DNA of 64,000 nt from Mycolicibacterium llatzerense (GTDB taxonomy: Bacteria > Actinomycetota > Actinomycetes > Mycobacteriales > Mycobacteriaceae), in assembly GCF_000878195.1 (NCBI RefSeq), contig NZ_JXST01000014.1, positions 62,001-126,000 on the forward strand. Direction: 5' to 3'. Made by a program: the position numbers and the translations under genes. Under the pieces are notes generated by a model, which was given only the letters and a program-made list of their open reading frames with translations, was not told where the DNA came from and made no database searches. Every line of letters begins with the position of its first letter. Position 1 is the first letter of the stretch. Shown here in pieces: positions 19,140 to 27,221 of the stretch.

Positions 19140-20041
19140 CCGCGGTTCCCCTCTCTCAACCCCGCCAACCACTGTGTCGCCTCATCGGTGACCGGCGGCG
19201 CCGCACCGGCGGCCACCCCGGTCGGCCACGACCCCAGGTACCGCACCTCGGCCACCCGCCGGTGCAGCGCCTTCAGCGCCTCGGCGACCGGTATGTCGTC
19301 GATGTGCCCGACGCAGTCCAGGAAGAAGATGTAGGTGCCCAATTCCGTTCTGGTGGGCCGAGATTCGATGCGGGTCAGATCGATGTCCCGGATCGAGAAC
19401 TCGGTCATCGCAGACACCAGGGCACCCGGTTCATTGCGCAGCCGCAGCACGACGGACGTCCGGTCGGCACCGGTGCGCGGCGGCGGCGGGCCGGGACGGC
19501 CGACCAGCACGAAACGTGTTCTGGCATTGGGTTCGTCGACCACGCCGTCGGCCAGCGAATCCAGCCCCCACCGCACGGCGGCCAGCGCGGTGCTCACCCC
19601 GGCATCCACCAGACCTTCGGAAACCTGCTGCGCTGCACCGGCATTCGAGATAGCGGGCACCAGGGTGGCGTGCGGCAGCCGTTCAGCCAGCCAGCGGCGC
19701 ACCTGGGCCGCGGCCACGGGGAACGCCGCGACGGTCGACACCGCGTCGGCGGCCACACCCGGACGGACGACGATGCTGAACGAGACGTCGAGCGTGTGCT
19801 CGGCGAAGATCTGCACTCCGCTGCCGGACGACAGGCTGTCCATGGTCGGCAGCACCGAACCCTCGATGGAGTTCTCGATCGGCACGCACGCGTAATCCGC
19901 GGCCCCCATGCGAACGGCTTCCACTGCCGCGCTCGAACTGTCGCAGGCGATCGGTTCGAAATCCGGGTCGCCGGCGACCAGCTGCAGCATGGCCGCTTCA
20001 GTGAAAGTGCCTTGCGGCCCGAGATAGGCGATGCGTGCCAC
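19136..20041 (-). CDS. pheA: Prephenate dehydratase
   Basis: Converts prephenate to phenylpyruvate in phenylalanine synthesis. 301 residues, monofunctional, homologue of Rv3838c. The catalytic domain starts IAYLGPQGTFTEAAM and contains the NARTRFVLVGR motif with the essential Thr-Arg-Phe. The C-terminal ACT domain (SVVLRLRNEPGALVSAM, TRIESRPTRTELGTYIFFLD) binds phenylalanine for feedback inhibition. The start is GTG. It overlaps the downstream phosphatase by 4 bp. Confidence 0.96.
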   Translation of the reverse strand: MARIAYLGPQGTFTEAAMLQLVAGDPDFEPIACDSSSAAVEAVRMGAADYACVPIENSIEGSVLPTMDSLSSGSGVQIFAEHTLDVSFSIVVRPGVAADAVSTVAAFPVAAAQVRRWLAERLPHATLVPAISNAGAAQQVSEGLVDAGVSTALAAVRWGLDSLADGVVDEPNARTRFVLVGRPGPPPPRTGADRTSVVLRLRNEPGALVSAMTEFSIRDIDLTRIESRPTRTELGTYIFFLDCVGHIDDIPVAEALKALHRRVAEVRYLGSWPTGVAAGAAPPVTDEATQWLAGLREGNRG

Positions 20042-20123
20042 GCCGCAACCCTACTGGCTGCCCGCCCGCCAGAGCCCGCGACGCGGGCCTTTCGATAGGC
20101 CTTGCGCCAACACCCGCCGATAG

Positions 20124-20142
20124 TTAACTTAGGCTTACCTCA
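20124..20142 (+). promoter_or_regulatory. IdeR box (iron box) upstream of the DUF2470 gene
   Basis: TTAACTTAGGCTTACCTCA matches 15 of 19 positions of the IdeR consensus TTAGGTTAGGCTAACCTAA. It lies 20 bp before the start codon at 20163, a typical repressor position. IdeR with Fe(II) would shut the gene off under iron sufficiency. Confidence 0.75.
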
Positions 20143-20162
20143 CTTACTAGCGAAGGCGGGAC

Positions 20163-20963
20163 ATGCGCGACCTCACGACGACAATCGCAGCACCGACCAC
20201 GGCCGAACGTGTCCGCAGCGCGTGCACCCGGGCCGCCGACGCGACGCTGGCCGCCGACGGCGTCACCCCGACGACCACACCGGTGCACCACCTGCTGGCC
20301 GACGGCTCCGTCGTCCTGACCGTGCCCGCCGCCGGACTGCTCGCCGCCACCGTCACTGCCGCAGGGACCGGCGGGGTCGCCGCCATGCTGGAGCTGACCG
20401 ACCTGGCCGCCCTGCCGCTGCGCGAACGGGTGCGCTCCCTGGTCTGGTTCCGCGGCCGCCTCTACGACGTACCCGCGGCACGGGTCCCGGCCATGCTCGA
20501 CCTGGTCGCCTCCGAGAACCCTCATCCCGCATTGCTCCAGGTAAATGGCGCCGGCCACGATGAAACCGACACGCCGTACGTGTTGGTCCGTCTCGAGATC
20601 GAGTCCGTCGTGGTGGCCGACGCCACCGGCGCCGAATCCGTGCCCGTCGGCGCACTCCTGGACGCTCGTCCCGATCCGTTCTGCGCCATGGAATCGCACT
20701 GGGTGCAACACATGGAAAGCGCACACCGCGACATGGTCGACCGGCTCGCCAGCCGGCTGCCGATCACCCTGCGCCACGGCCACGTGCGCCCGCTGGGCCT
20801 GGACCGCTACGGCGTACAGCTGCGCATCGAACGCGAAGACGGCGACCACGACGTTCGGCTGCCGTTCAGCAAGCCCGTCGACGACGTCACCGGCCTCAGC
20901 CAGGCCATCCGCACACTGATGGGCTGCCCATTCCTCAACGGGCTGCGCGCGCGCAAGCTCTGA
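20163..20963 (+). CDS. DUF2470-domain protein, iron-regulated
   Basis: 266 residues, homologue of Rv3839. The C-terminal about 90 residues (ESHWVQHMESAHRDMVDRL onward) look like the DUF2470/HugZ C-terminal domain found in heme-utilisation proteins. The N-terminal part (TPVHHLLADGSVVLTVP) resembles a split-barrel fold lacking obvious flavin motifs. A role in heme or iron handling is plausible given the family and the IdeR box directly upstream, but no reaction can be assigned. It is a single gene between divergent pheA and the CPBP protease. Confidence 0.78.
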   Translation: MRDLTTTIAAPTTAERVRSACTRAADATLAADGVTPTTTPVHHLLADGSVVLTVPAAGLLAATVTAAGTGGVAAMLELTDLAALPLRERVRSLVWFRGRLYDVPAARVPAMLDLVASENPHPALLQVNGAGHDETDTPYVLVRLEIESVVVADATGAESVPVGALLDARPDPFCAMESHWVQHMESAHRDMVDRLASRLPITLRHGHVRPLGLDRYGVQLRIEREDGDHDVRLPFSKPVDDVTGLSQAIRTLMGCPFLNGLRARKL

Positions 20964-21022
20964 GCGCACCGATGAGCCGCTTGCGCGAAGCGCATTAGCC
21001 AAGCGCGGTTACCGTTGCTGCG

Positions 21023-21790
21023 ATGACCGGACCGCAGCAGGACCACACCGAACGACGCGCATTGCGCATCGAGGTCGCCGTGGTGCTGGCGGTGACGTTC
21101 GGGCTGTCGGCCTACACGGCCGTGGTCAGCCTGGCCGAGGCCGTCATCCTCGGGCTGTCCGGGCAGAAGGTGGCGCTCAACCACCGTCGCTCCCCGATCG
21201 ACTTCATCGACTTCCTGCTCAATCTCAGCCCGGTCTTCACTCTGGTCAGCTGGGGCGCGCTGGCCCTTTATCTGTTGTGGCGCACCGGCTTCCGGCCCGC
21301 GGCGATCGGGCTTGGTCGCTTCCACTGGCGCCCCGATCTGCTGGGCGGCCTGGGGCTCGCCGCGCTGATCGGCCTGCCCGGACTCGGGCTGTATGTGGCC
21401 GGCCGGGCCCTGGGCATCGGCGTCGACGTCGTGCCGAGCACGCTCGGCGACACCTGGTGGCGCATTCCGGTTCTGCTGCTCATGGCGTTCGCCAACGCCT
21501 GGGCCGAGGAGATCATCGTCGTCGGATTCCTGCTGACCCGATTGCGCCAATTGGATGTCTCCGCGACCAAGTCGCTGGCGCTGTCGGCGCTGCTGCGCGG
21601 CTGCTATCACCTGTACCAGGGGTTCGGTGCCGGACTCGGGAACATCGTGATGGGGCTGGTGTTCGGGTATACCTGGCGGCGCACCGGCCGGTTGTGGCCG
21701 CTGATCATCGGACATGGCGTGATCGACACGGTCGCATTCGTCGGTTACGCGTTGGCCGCCCGCCATTTGGGCTGGCTGCACTCACCCTAA
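21023..21790 (+). CDS. CPBP-family intramembrane metalloprotease
   Basis: 255 residues with about seven hydrophobic segments. It has the three CPBP (Abi/Rce1-like) motifs: AEEIIVVGFLLTRL (motif 1, EE followed by Arg), RGCYHLYQG (motif 2 with His) and IIGHGVIDT (motif 3 with His). Such enzymes cleave prenylated or membrane peptides and often accompany bacteriocin immunity; the target here is unknown. The N-terminal part is a polar start followed by helix LVLAVTFGLSAYTAVV-like segment. It precedes bfrB but probably has its own promoter. Confidence 0.85.
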   Translation: MTGPQQDHTERRALRIEVAVVLAVTFGLSAYTAVVSLAEAVILGLSGQKVALNHRRSPIDFIDFLLNLSPVFTLVSWGALALYLLWRTGFRPAAIGLGRFHWRPDLLGGLGLAALIGLPGLGLYVAGRALGIGVDVVPSTLGDTWWRIPVLLLMAFANAWAEEIIVVGFLLTRLRQLDVSATKSLALSALLRGCYHLYQGFGAGLGNIVMGLVFGYTWRRTGRLWPLIIGHGVIDTVAFVGYALAARHLGWLHSP

Positions 21791-21801
21791 TTCCGCCGGC
21801 G

Positions 21802-21820
21802 CCAGCCAAGGCTTACCTTT
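21802..21820 (+). promoter_or_regulatory. IdeR-like site 1 upstream of bfrB
   Basis: CCAGCCAAGGCTTACCTTT contains the core AGGCTTACCT and matches about 11 of 19 consensus positions. It is the most distal of three such sites before bfrB and overlaps the space just after the protease stop. Confidence 0.45.
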
Positions 21821-21865
21821 ATTCCCATTCAGCAATTCGAATTTGAATATATTGCGCCCGCCACA

Positions 21866-21884
21866 CCGGGTAAGGATAACCTTT
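21866..21884 (+). promoter_or_regulatory. IdeR-like site 2 upstream of bfrB
   Basis: CCGGGTAAGGATAACCTTT, core AGGATAACCT, matches about 12 of 19 consensus positions. It is separated from site 3 by exactly 20 bp start to start. In M. tuberculosis bfrB is activated by iron-loaded IdeR bound to tandem upstream boxes; the arrangement here is consistent. Confidence 0.55.
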
Positions 21885-21885
21885 C

Positions 21886-21904
21886 CTGAATTAGGTTTAC
21901 CTTG
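21886..21904 (+). promoter_or_regulatory. IdeR-like site 3 upstream of bfrB
   Basis: CTGAATTAGGTTTACCTTG, core AGGTTTACCT, matches about 11 of 19 positions. It lies 38 bp before the bfrB start and directly follows site 2. The intervening AT-rich DNA (about 21820-21855) would suit Lsr2 binding. Confidence 0.5.
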
Positions 21905-21942
21905 CATGACAATGCCCTTTGACCTGCATTATCTTGAATTCC

Positions 21943-22491
21943 ATGACCGAAGTGACGCGCCTCGAGACGAAATTCCACCAACTCCTCCAGGAACAGATCC
22001 GGAGCGAATTCGGCGCCTCTCAGCAATACATTGCGGTCGCTGTTTACTTCGATGGAGAAGACCTCCCGCAGCTGGCCAAGCACTTCTATGCGCAGGCCGT
22101 CGAGGAGCGCAATCACGCCATGATGCTGGTGAAGTATCTGCTCGACCGCGACATCGAGGTCGAGATTCCCGGCGTCGACCCGGTGCGTAACGCCTTCACG
22201 TCGCCGACCGACGCCCTCAAGCTCGCGCTGGCGCAGGAACGCGTTGTCACCGAGCAGATCAGCCGGCTGGCCAGCGTGGCCCGCGAAGAGGGCGACTACC
22301 TCGGCGAGCAGTTCATGCAGTGGTTCCTCAAGGAGCAGGTCGAAGAGGTCGCAACCATCACCACGCTGGTGAAGATCGCCGACCGGGCCGGCGACAACCT
22401 GTTCAACCTCGAGGATTTCGTCGCCCGCGAGCTCGCCGGTGCCGGCGCCGTCGACCCGACCGCTCCCGAAGCCGCCGGCGGCAATCTCTAG
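21943..22491 (+). CDS. bfrB: Ferritin BfrB
   Basis: Non-heme ferritin that stores iron as a mineral in a 24-mer shell; 182 residues (181 in M. tuberculosis Rv3841). Ferroxidase ligands lie in EFGASQQYIAVAVYFD and AQAVEERNHAMMLVKYL, and helix D contains QWFLKEQVEEVATI. The ATG at 21943 starts MTEVTRLETKFH, aligned to the M. tuberculosis start. The preceding tandem IdeR-like boxes suggest activation when iron is abundant. The stop codon overlaps that of the convergent glpQ1 by 3 bp. Confidence 0.95.
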   Translation: MTEVTRLETKFHQLLQEQIRSEFGASQQYIAVAVYFDGEDLPQLAKHFYAQAVEERNHAMMLVKYLLDRDIEVEIPGVDPVRNAFTSPTDALKLALAQERVVTEQISRLASVAREEGDYLGEQFMQWFLKEQVEEVATITTLVKIADRAGDNLFNLEDFVARELAGAGAVDPTAPEAAGGNL

Positions 22492-23333
22492 CCTTCGGCG
22501 TCCTGGCCGGCGTCCCGGCCCGCGCCGGTCAGCCCGTTCTGCAACCAGTCCTTGGTTCGACCCGGGTGATTGGTGGCGATCCAGCCGACGCCGAGATCCG
22601 CGCAGTAGCGCACGTCCTCGTAGTGGTCGACGGTCCAGCAGTACAGCGCACGCCCATGCGCGGCGGCGTGGTCGACCAGTTCGGGATGCTCGCGCAGCGT
22701 CGTGATCGACGGCCCCACCGCCGTCGCGCCGACGGTCGTCGCCGCGCTGCCACCCAAGTACCGCGACGTCTCGCCGAGTAACACCGTCGGCAGCATCGGC
22801 GCGGCGCGGCGGATCCGCCATACCGCGGCCGCCGAGAACGAGATCACCACGGCGCGAGCGAGATCCGCGGAGGCCGGCGCGGCGATACCGTACCGGTGCA
22901 GCAGGGCAAGCACCTTGCTCTCGACCAGCGCGCCGTACCGCACCGGATGCTTGGTCTCGATGAACAGCTTCACCGGGCGGGCCCAGTCCAGCGCCAGCCG
23001 GATCAGCTCGTCGAGGGTGAGCAGGCCGGCCGAACTCTGACCGCCGTCGGTCCGGCTCGAATGCCATGCGCCGTAATCCAATTCGCGAAGCTGCGCCAGG
23101 CTCATCTCGCTCACCAGCCCGGTGCCATCGGACGTGCGATCAACCTTGCGGTCGTGCACACACACCAGGTGCCCGTCGCGGGTCAGACGGACATCGCATT
23201 CGAGGCCGTCCGCGCCCTGACTCAGGGCCAGCTGATAGGCCGCCAGCGTGTGCTCTGGCCGCTCGGCCGACGCGCCACGGTGTGCCACCACGAATGGGTG
23301 ACCGAGTGTGCCGTCCTGCCCGTCCGAGGCCAT
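22488..23333 (-). CDS. glpQ1: Glycerophosphodiester phosphodiesterase
   Basis: Hydrolyses glycerophosphodiesters to glycerol-3-phosphate and an alcohol. 281 residues, homologue of Rv3842c. The GDPD motifs are visible: FVVAHRGASAERPEHTLAAY (catalytic His-Arg), ECDVRLTRDGHLVCVHD (metal ligands and second catalytic His) and FIETKHP. There is no signal peptide, so it acts in the cytosol. The ATG at 23333 leaves 4 bp to the upstream DUF4328 gene, so the two form an operon. Confidence 0.93.
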   Translation of the reverse strand: MASDGQDGTLGHPFVVAHRGASAERPEHTLAAYQLALSQGADGLECDVRLTRDGHLVCVHDRKVDRTSDGTGLVSEMSLAQLRELDYGAWHSSRTDGGQSSAGLLTLDELIRLALDWARPVKLFIETKHPVRYGALVESKVLALLHRYGIAAPASADLARAVVISFSAAAVWRIRRAAPMLPTVLLGETSRYLGGSAATTVGATAVGPSITTLREHPELVDHAAAHGRALYCWTVDHYEDVRYCADLGVGWIATNHPGRTKDWLQNGLTGAGRDAGQDAEG

Positions 23334-23337
23334 GGTC

Positions 23338-24342
23338 CTATGCTGCCGGTTCCTCCGGTGCGGCCTCAACCGGAACGGACGAATCCGCGGCCGATGCCTC
23401 CGCTTTCCCAACGTTTTCCTCGGCGCCCGCGACGACCCAGCGCCGTGCGGGTGCGTCGGCCTGCGTCCGCTCGAAGGCGTGATAGACGCGCAGGACCATC
23501 GCCAGCGCCAGCATGCCCATCAGGTACGCGATGATCGTCACCTCGGTGCTGTCGGCGATGCCCTGCGGATCGGTCGCGAACATGCCCCAGATGGACCACG
23601 CGACAACGAGACCGGAGACGGCCCAGATCGCCCACCAGATGCCGATCGGGCGACGCAACGTGTTCATGCGGTTCTCGGCCGTCGCCATCTCGGTGACGAA
23701 CACCGGCGCGAGGAACATGTTCACCACCGGGACGAGGCAGCCCGCCCACAGCACCCAGCGGCGGCGTGGCTCGGAAGTGCCCGCCCGGTGATAGGCCGCC
23801 GAGCGGCGGGCGATCAGCCAGTTGGTGAAGACGATGGCCATCGCCAGCACCGTGAACAACGCGACGACGCTTGCCGCGACGCCGAGCCAACTGCCCGCGA
23901 TCGCGACCCACGGATTGAGCAGCACGGTGCGGTTGATCAGCAGCAGGATGTAGCGCACGACGTGCATCAGGGCCGCGGCCCCGAGCGCGATCATCGTGAC
24001 GGCCGCGACCGTCTGCACCACCGCGGTCGACGGTCCGCGATGCGATGCGTCCGGCCCAACGGCGTGCCCAGGTTCCTGTTCGGTGAACTCGTCAGTCAGG
24101 CCCCAGCGCGGGATGTGGTCGTAGTGGGGCGTCGGCCCCAACGGCGGTTGATGCCGGCGCGGCTTCGGCGCCGGGCCGGGCCGCACCGCGATCCAGCGGT
24201 ATCCGCGCGCCGACTTCGCCTGCCCGGCGGCCGGCAGCTGCGCGACGGGCGCCAACAGCGGACCGCGGCAGCGCGGGCACCACTGGCGCTGGCGATCACG
24301 CACGTTCCAACGCGTCGAGCACCGGGAACAGACCTGGATCAC
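23338..24342 (-). CDS. DUF4328 membrane protein with N-terminal zinc ribbon
   Basis: 334 residues, homologue of Rv3843c. Residues 1-30 hold a zinc-ribbon-like CSRC...CPRC pair, followed by a Pro-rich cytosolic linker. Then come about six transmembrane segments (for example VQTVAAVTMIALGAAALM, VAASVVALFTVLAMAIVF, WVLWAGCLVPVVNMFLAP, IIAYLMGMLALAMVL). The membrane part is DUF4328, of unknown function. It starts with GTG and is transcribed just ahead of glpQ1. Confidence 0.85.
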   Translation of the reverse strand: MIQVCSRCSTRWNVRDRQRQWCPRCRGPLLAPVAQLPAAGQAKSARGYRWIAVRPGPAPKPRRHQPPLGPTPHYDHIPRWGLTDEFTEQEPGHAVGPDASHRGPSTAVVQTVAAVTMIALGAAALMHVVRYILLLINRTVLLNPWVAIAGSWLGVAASVVALFTVLAMAIVFTNWLIARRSAAYHRAGTSEPRRRWVLWAGCLVPVVNMFLAPVFVTEMATAENRMNTLRRPIGIWWAIWAVSGLVVAWSIWGMFATDPQGIADSTEVTIIAYLMGMLALAMVLRVYHAFERTQADAPARRWVVAGAEENVGKAEASAADSSVPVEAAPEEPAA

Positions 24343-24361
24343 GGGACCAGCCTACGGGCCG

Positions 24362-24703
24362 TCAGACGGCGCCGGGAGCGCCGCCGTCGGTGACGATGGC
24401 GCGGCCGGACCCGGCCCAGGCCAGCATCCCGCCGCTGACGTTTGTCGGTTCGAACCCGTTGCGCGCCAGGTAGTGCGAGACCTTCAGCGATCGGCCACCG
24501 GCGTGGCAGATGACGTAGAGCGTGGCATCACCGTCGATCTCGCCCAATCGAGCAGGCACCTCGCTCATCGGGATGTGCTGCGCCCCGGAGGCATGTCCAC
24601 GGGCCCACTCGTCGTCTTCGCGTACGTCGAGCAGGACCGCGGTCGAGTCGAACTCGGCGGGCAACTGATCGACGTCAATCTCTGGCACGTGCACATCGTC
24701 CAT
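24362..24703 (-). CDS. Rhodanese-domain protein
   Basis: 113 residues forming a single rhodanese domain with the active-site loop CHAGGRS (catalytic Cys) and the CH2A-like AVLLDVREDDEWARGH start. It probably handles persulfide sulfur transfer; the acceptor is unknown. The ATG at 24703 was preferred because the upstream codons (PSSRKCCPCQH) are not conserved-looking. It is transcribed toward the DUF4328 gene with an 18-bp gap. Confidence 0.88.
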   Translation of the reverse strand: MDDVHVPEIDVDQLPAEFDSTAVLLDVREDDEWARGHASGAQHIPMSEVPARLGEIDGDATLYVICHAGGRSLKVSHYLARNGFEPTNVSGGMLAWAGSGRAIVTDGGAPGAV

Positions 24704-25098
24704 GGGTACATGCTGGCATGGGCAGCACTTGCGCGACGACGGCACGCCACGACAGCAATCGCCGAACTATCCACAGTTTCCACAGGTTCATCCACAGGGC
24801 GCCGGCCCGCCCGCGGACGCCCGTACCGGCGGTAGCGCGCCAAACCCGTAATTGACTGGGGATAAACGAGTGGCCGCTCGACCCGATTGATCAACAGGCC
24901 GACACGCGGACTGAGCGAAAAAGCTTGTCGAGCTAAGTACTTTTGGGGCCGCGGACCCGACCCGCCGCCGATGGCGCCCGATTTCCCCATCCCGCCGGCA
25001 AATGGTTATGATCGGCGTCACAACATCCGGTTGTGACAATCCTCACTCCGCTCGAAATCGGGAACCCAGGATTGTTCTGGCAGGTCAGGGAGCATGCA
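24704..25098. other. Intergenic region with DnaA-box-like cluster and a candidate promoter
   Basis: 395 bp between the rhodanese start and a small membrane-protein gene. I see no convincing gene. It holds three DnaA-box-like 9-mers (24767-24796) and a TATGAT hexamer at 25007-25012 that could be the -10 of the downstream small gene, with an approximately 80-nt leader. No clear -35 is visible. Confidence 0.5.
24767..24796 (+). promoter_or_regulatory. Cluster of three DnaA-box-like sequences
   Basis: CTATCCACA (24767-24775), GTTTCCACA (24776-24784) and TCATCCACA (24788-24796) all point the same way. They match the TTATCCACA consensus at 8, 7 and 8 of 9 positions. Their density in 30 bp is well above chance in GC-rich DNA. 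It may titrate DnaA or regulate nearby transcription. Confidence 0.45.
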
Positions 25099-25254
25099 AT
25101 GGCGGCACATCCGTTGCGTCCGGGTTCGGGCGCATCGCCGGAGTGGCATTCCGCTTTCCCATCCCGCACCAACAGCCAACTGGTCGCCTGCATCCGCGCC
25201 GGCATCATTGCGCTGGTCCTGCTGCTGGTGCTTGTTCTGATCGTTCTGGTCTAA
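25099..25254 (+). CDS. Small C-tail-anchored membrane protein
   Basis: 51 residues: a polar N-terminal half followed by a strongly hydrophobic C-terminal helix (AGIIALVLLLVLVLIVLV) ending at the stop, so a tail-anchored topology. The ATG at 25099 has AGGGAG 6 bp upstream. A GTG at 25033 would extend it by 22 residues but lacks a ribosome binding site. No family recognised. It lies 144 bp upstream of sodA in the same direction. Confidence 0.55.
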   Translation: MAAHPLRPGSGASPEWHSAFPSRTNSQLVACIRAGIIALVLLLVLVLIVLV

Positions 25255-25398
25255 AGCCCCAACGGGCGTCGATCCCACCCCTGTCACGGGGGTGTCCTTG
25301 CGGTGCGCGCAGCGATGGAGCAATGTGGTCTCGGATCTGTGGACGAACCCCGACTAGGGTCGTTGATCCCGCACGCGATCATCTAAGGAAGGAATCCT

Positions 25399-26022
25399 GT
25401 GGCTGAGTACACCTTGCCGGAACTGGACTACGACTACGGCGCTCTGGAGCCGCACATCTCCGGTCAGATCAACGAAATCCACCACAGCAAGCACCACGCG
25501 GCCTACGTCAAGGGCGTCAACGATGCGGTGGCCAAGCTCGAGGAGGCGCGGGCCGGAGACGACCACGCCGCGATCTTCCTGAACGAGAAGAACCTGGCCT
25601 TCCACCTCGGCGGCCACGTCAACCACTCGATCTGGTGGAAGAACCTGTCCCCCAACGGCGGCGACAAGCCGACGGGCGAGCTCGCACAGGCGATCGACGA
25701 TCAGTTCGGTTCGTTCGACAAGTTCCGCGCGCAGTTCACCGCGGCCGCGAACGGCCTGCAGGGCTCGGGCTGGGCTGTGCTCGGCTACGACAGCCTCGGC
25801 GGCCGACTGCTGACCTTCCAGCTGTACGACCAGCAGGCCAACGTGCCGCTCGGCATCATCCCGCTGCTGCAGGTCGACATGTGGGAGCACGCCTTCTACC
25901 TGCAGTACAAGAACGTCAAGGCGGACTACGTCAAGGCTTTCTGGAACGTGGTCAACTGGGCCGACGTGCAGGAGCGCTTCGCTGCTGCCACCACGAAGAC
26001 CAATGGTCTGATCTTCGGCTGA
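25399..26022 (+). CDS. sodA: Superoxide dismutase (Fe/Mn)
   Basis: Dismutes superoxide to oxygen and peroxide. 207 residues, homologue of Rv3846. The metal ligands are in [12 protein letters not shown] (His), [13 protein letters not shown] (His) and [14 protein letters not shown] (Asp, His). It has no signal peptide, although the M. tuberculosis enzyme is exported through SecA2. The start is GTG, preceded by AAGGAAGG. The gene is followed by a strong terminator and appears monocistronic. Confidence 0.97.
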   Translation: MAEYTLPELDYDYGALEPHISGQINEIHHSKHHAAYVKGVNDAVAKLEEARAGDDHAAIFLNEKNLAFHLGGHVNHSIWWKNLSPNGGDKPTGELAQAIDDQFGSFDKFRAQFTAAANGLQGSGWAVLGYDSLGGRLLTFQLYDQQANVPLGIIPLLQVDMWEHAFYLQYKNVKADYVKAFWNVVNWADVQERFAAATTKTNGLIFG

Positions 26023-26039
26023 TCTCGCGTTTGAAGGGC

Positions 26040-26073
26040 AACGGGGCGTCGCGCTTGTGCGCGGCGCCCCGTT
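26040..26073 (+). terminator. Hairpin terminator after sodA
   Basis: Arms AACGGGGCG (26040-26048) and CGCCCCGTT (26065-26073), with inner CGCGC/GCGCG around a TTGT loop and a single t/g mismatch. It begins 18 bp after the sodA stop and is followed by CTCGTTATC. Confidence 0.82.
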
Positions 26074-26240
26074 CTCGTTATCACCGGAACTTCAACTGCG
26101 CGAGCCGAAATCCACTTTCGGCTCACGTGACACTTCTGGCACTCGGGCACTCTTGCGTGCTAACCCGCCACTGCCGCACCCTGGAGTCAGCGATCCACTG
26201 TCGTATCGATGGATTGTTGTTTGAGCACCCGGAGGCAGCC

Positions 26241-26774
26241 ATGGACAGCGGGTCTGGTCAAGCGGTCGAAATTGCCCCGTTCCATTCCGGCGGCGCACTG
26301 AAGGGGTTCGTGGTCTCCGGGCGGTGGCCGGATTCCACCAAGGAATGGGCCCAGCTACTGATGGTCGCCGTGCGGGTGGCCTCACTGCCAGGCTTGCTGG
26401 CAACCACCACCATCTTCGGGGCGCGCGAAGAACTTCCAGAACATCCACAGCCGGGAACGGTCGGCCTGGTTCTCGCCGAAGGCCCCGTTGTCGGCGAAGC
26501 CGCGGTGCCACCCGGATACTTCGCCGGCCACCAGCCGACGGCACTGCTGATGCTCCATCCGCCCGCCGAGACGACGCCTTCCCTCCCGGAGTGCCGCGGT
26601 GCCGCCTCCGGCTGCCTGCTCCTGCCCGGACTTCCTTACCTGGGACTCGACCACCGGGCCGCCTGGGTCGAAGCCGAAGCGGACGGCACCATCACATCGA
26701 TGGTGAGCAGGGTCGGCGTGGACCCCATCAGCCACCCCGATACCGCGATTCTCGCGATGCTGCTTGCCGCCTGA
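26241..26774 (+). CDS. Conserved mycobacterial protein (Rv3847 homologue)
   Basis: 177 residues, the same length as Rv3847. No known domain is recognised. The protein is acidic and Pro-rich with segments GVVLAEGPVVGEAAVPPGYF-like and QPTALLMLHPPAETTP. It has no signal peptide or membrane helix. The ATG at 26241 follows GGAGG by 5 bp. It stands alone between sodA and espR. Confidence 0.75.
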   Translation: MDSGSGQAVEIAPFHSGGALKGFVVSGRWPDSTKEWAQLLMVAVRVASLPGLLATTTIFGAREELPEHPQPGTVGLVLAEGPVVGEAAVPPGYFAGHQPTALLMLHPPAETTPSLPECRGAASGCLLLPGLPYLGLDHRAAWVEAEADGTITSMVSRVGVDPISHPDTAILAMLLAA

Positions 26775-27221
26775 CCCAACAGTGGGTTAACAGCAAAGAA
26801 GTACGCATACTTGCTGCGCCCGCGCCATGCTCCCCAGCGCACTCGACCATCTGCGCGGGCGGTTGCCACGTCCTGCCGTGATGGTTAATGGCCGGTAGGC
26901 TAACGGCAAACACTGAGGACGATTCCGACCGCACTGCCCCCGGATTGCTGAATCGTCCACCACCCGACAGAGACTGCGGTGCGACGCGTAGCCGAGGTCC
27001 GGGCAAAATAGCACACGCGTCAAAATTTGCCTCCTCCGACTGCAGGCAGGCCCTGAGATCCGCGCTTAGAATCCCTGTTCGGAGGCCTTTAGGTCGACAA
27101 ATTTGGTAGCTGGATCGAGTTTTCCGTGGTTTGCACTTGGCTCCCGGCGCAACTCTCGCTACGATAGTCAGCAAATAGTGACACTGACGCCTAGAGATAT
27201 CGTTAAGTGGAGGAAGAACCG
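26775..27221. other. Long leader/intergenic region before espR
   Basis: 447 bp without a convincing gene. It is less GC-rich than the surroundings, especially 27000-27120. A candidate promoter is described at 27137-27165. espR in M. tuberculosis also has a long, heavily regulated upstream region, so this is probably a control region. Confidence 0.5.
27137..27165 (+). promoter_or_regulatory. Candidate espR promoter
   Basis: TTGGCT (27137-27142) and TACGAT (27160-27165) are separated by 17 bp, giving a SigA-like promoter. The start of transcription would fall near 27172, about 50 bp before the espR ATG. Confidence 0.4.
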
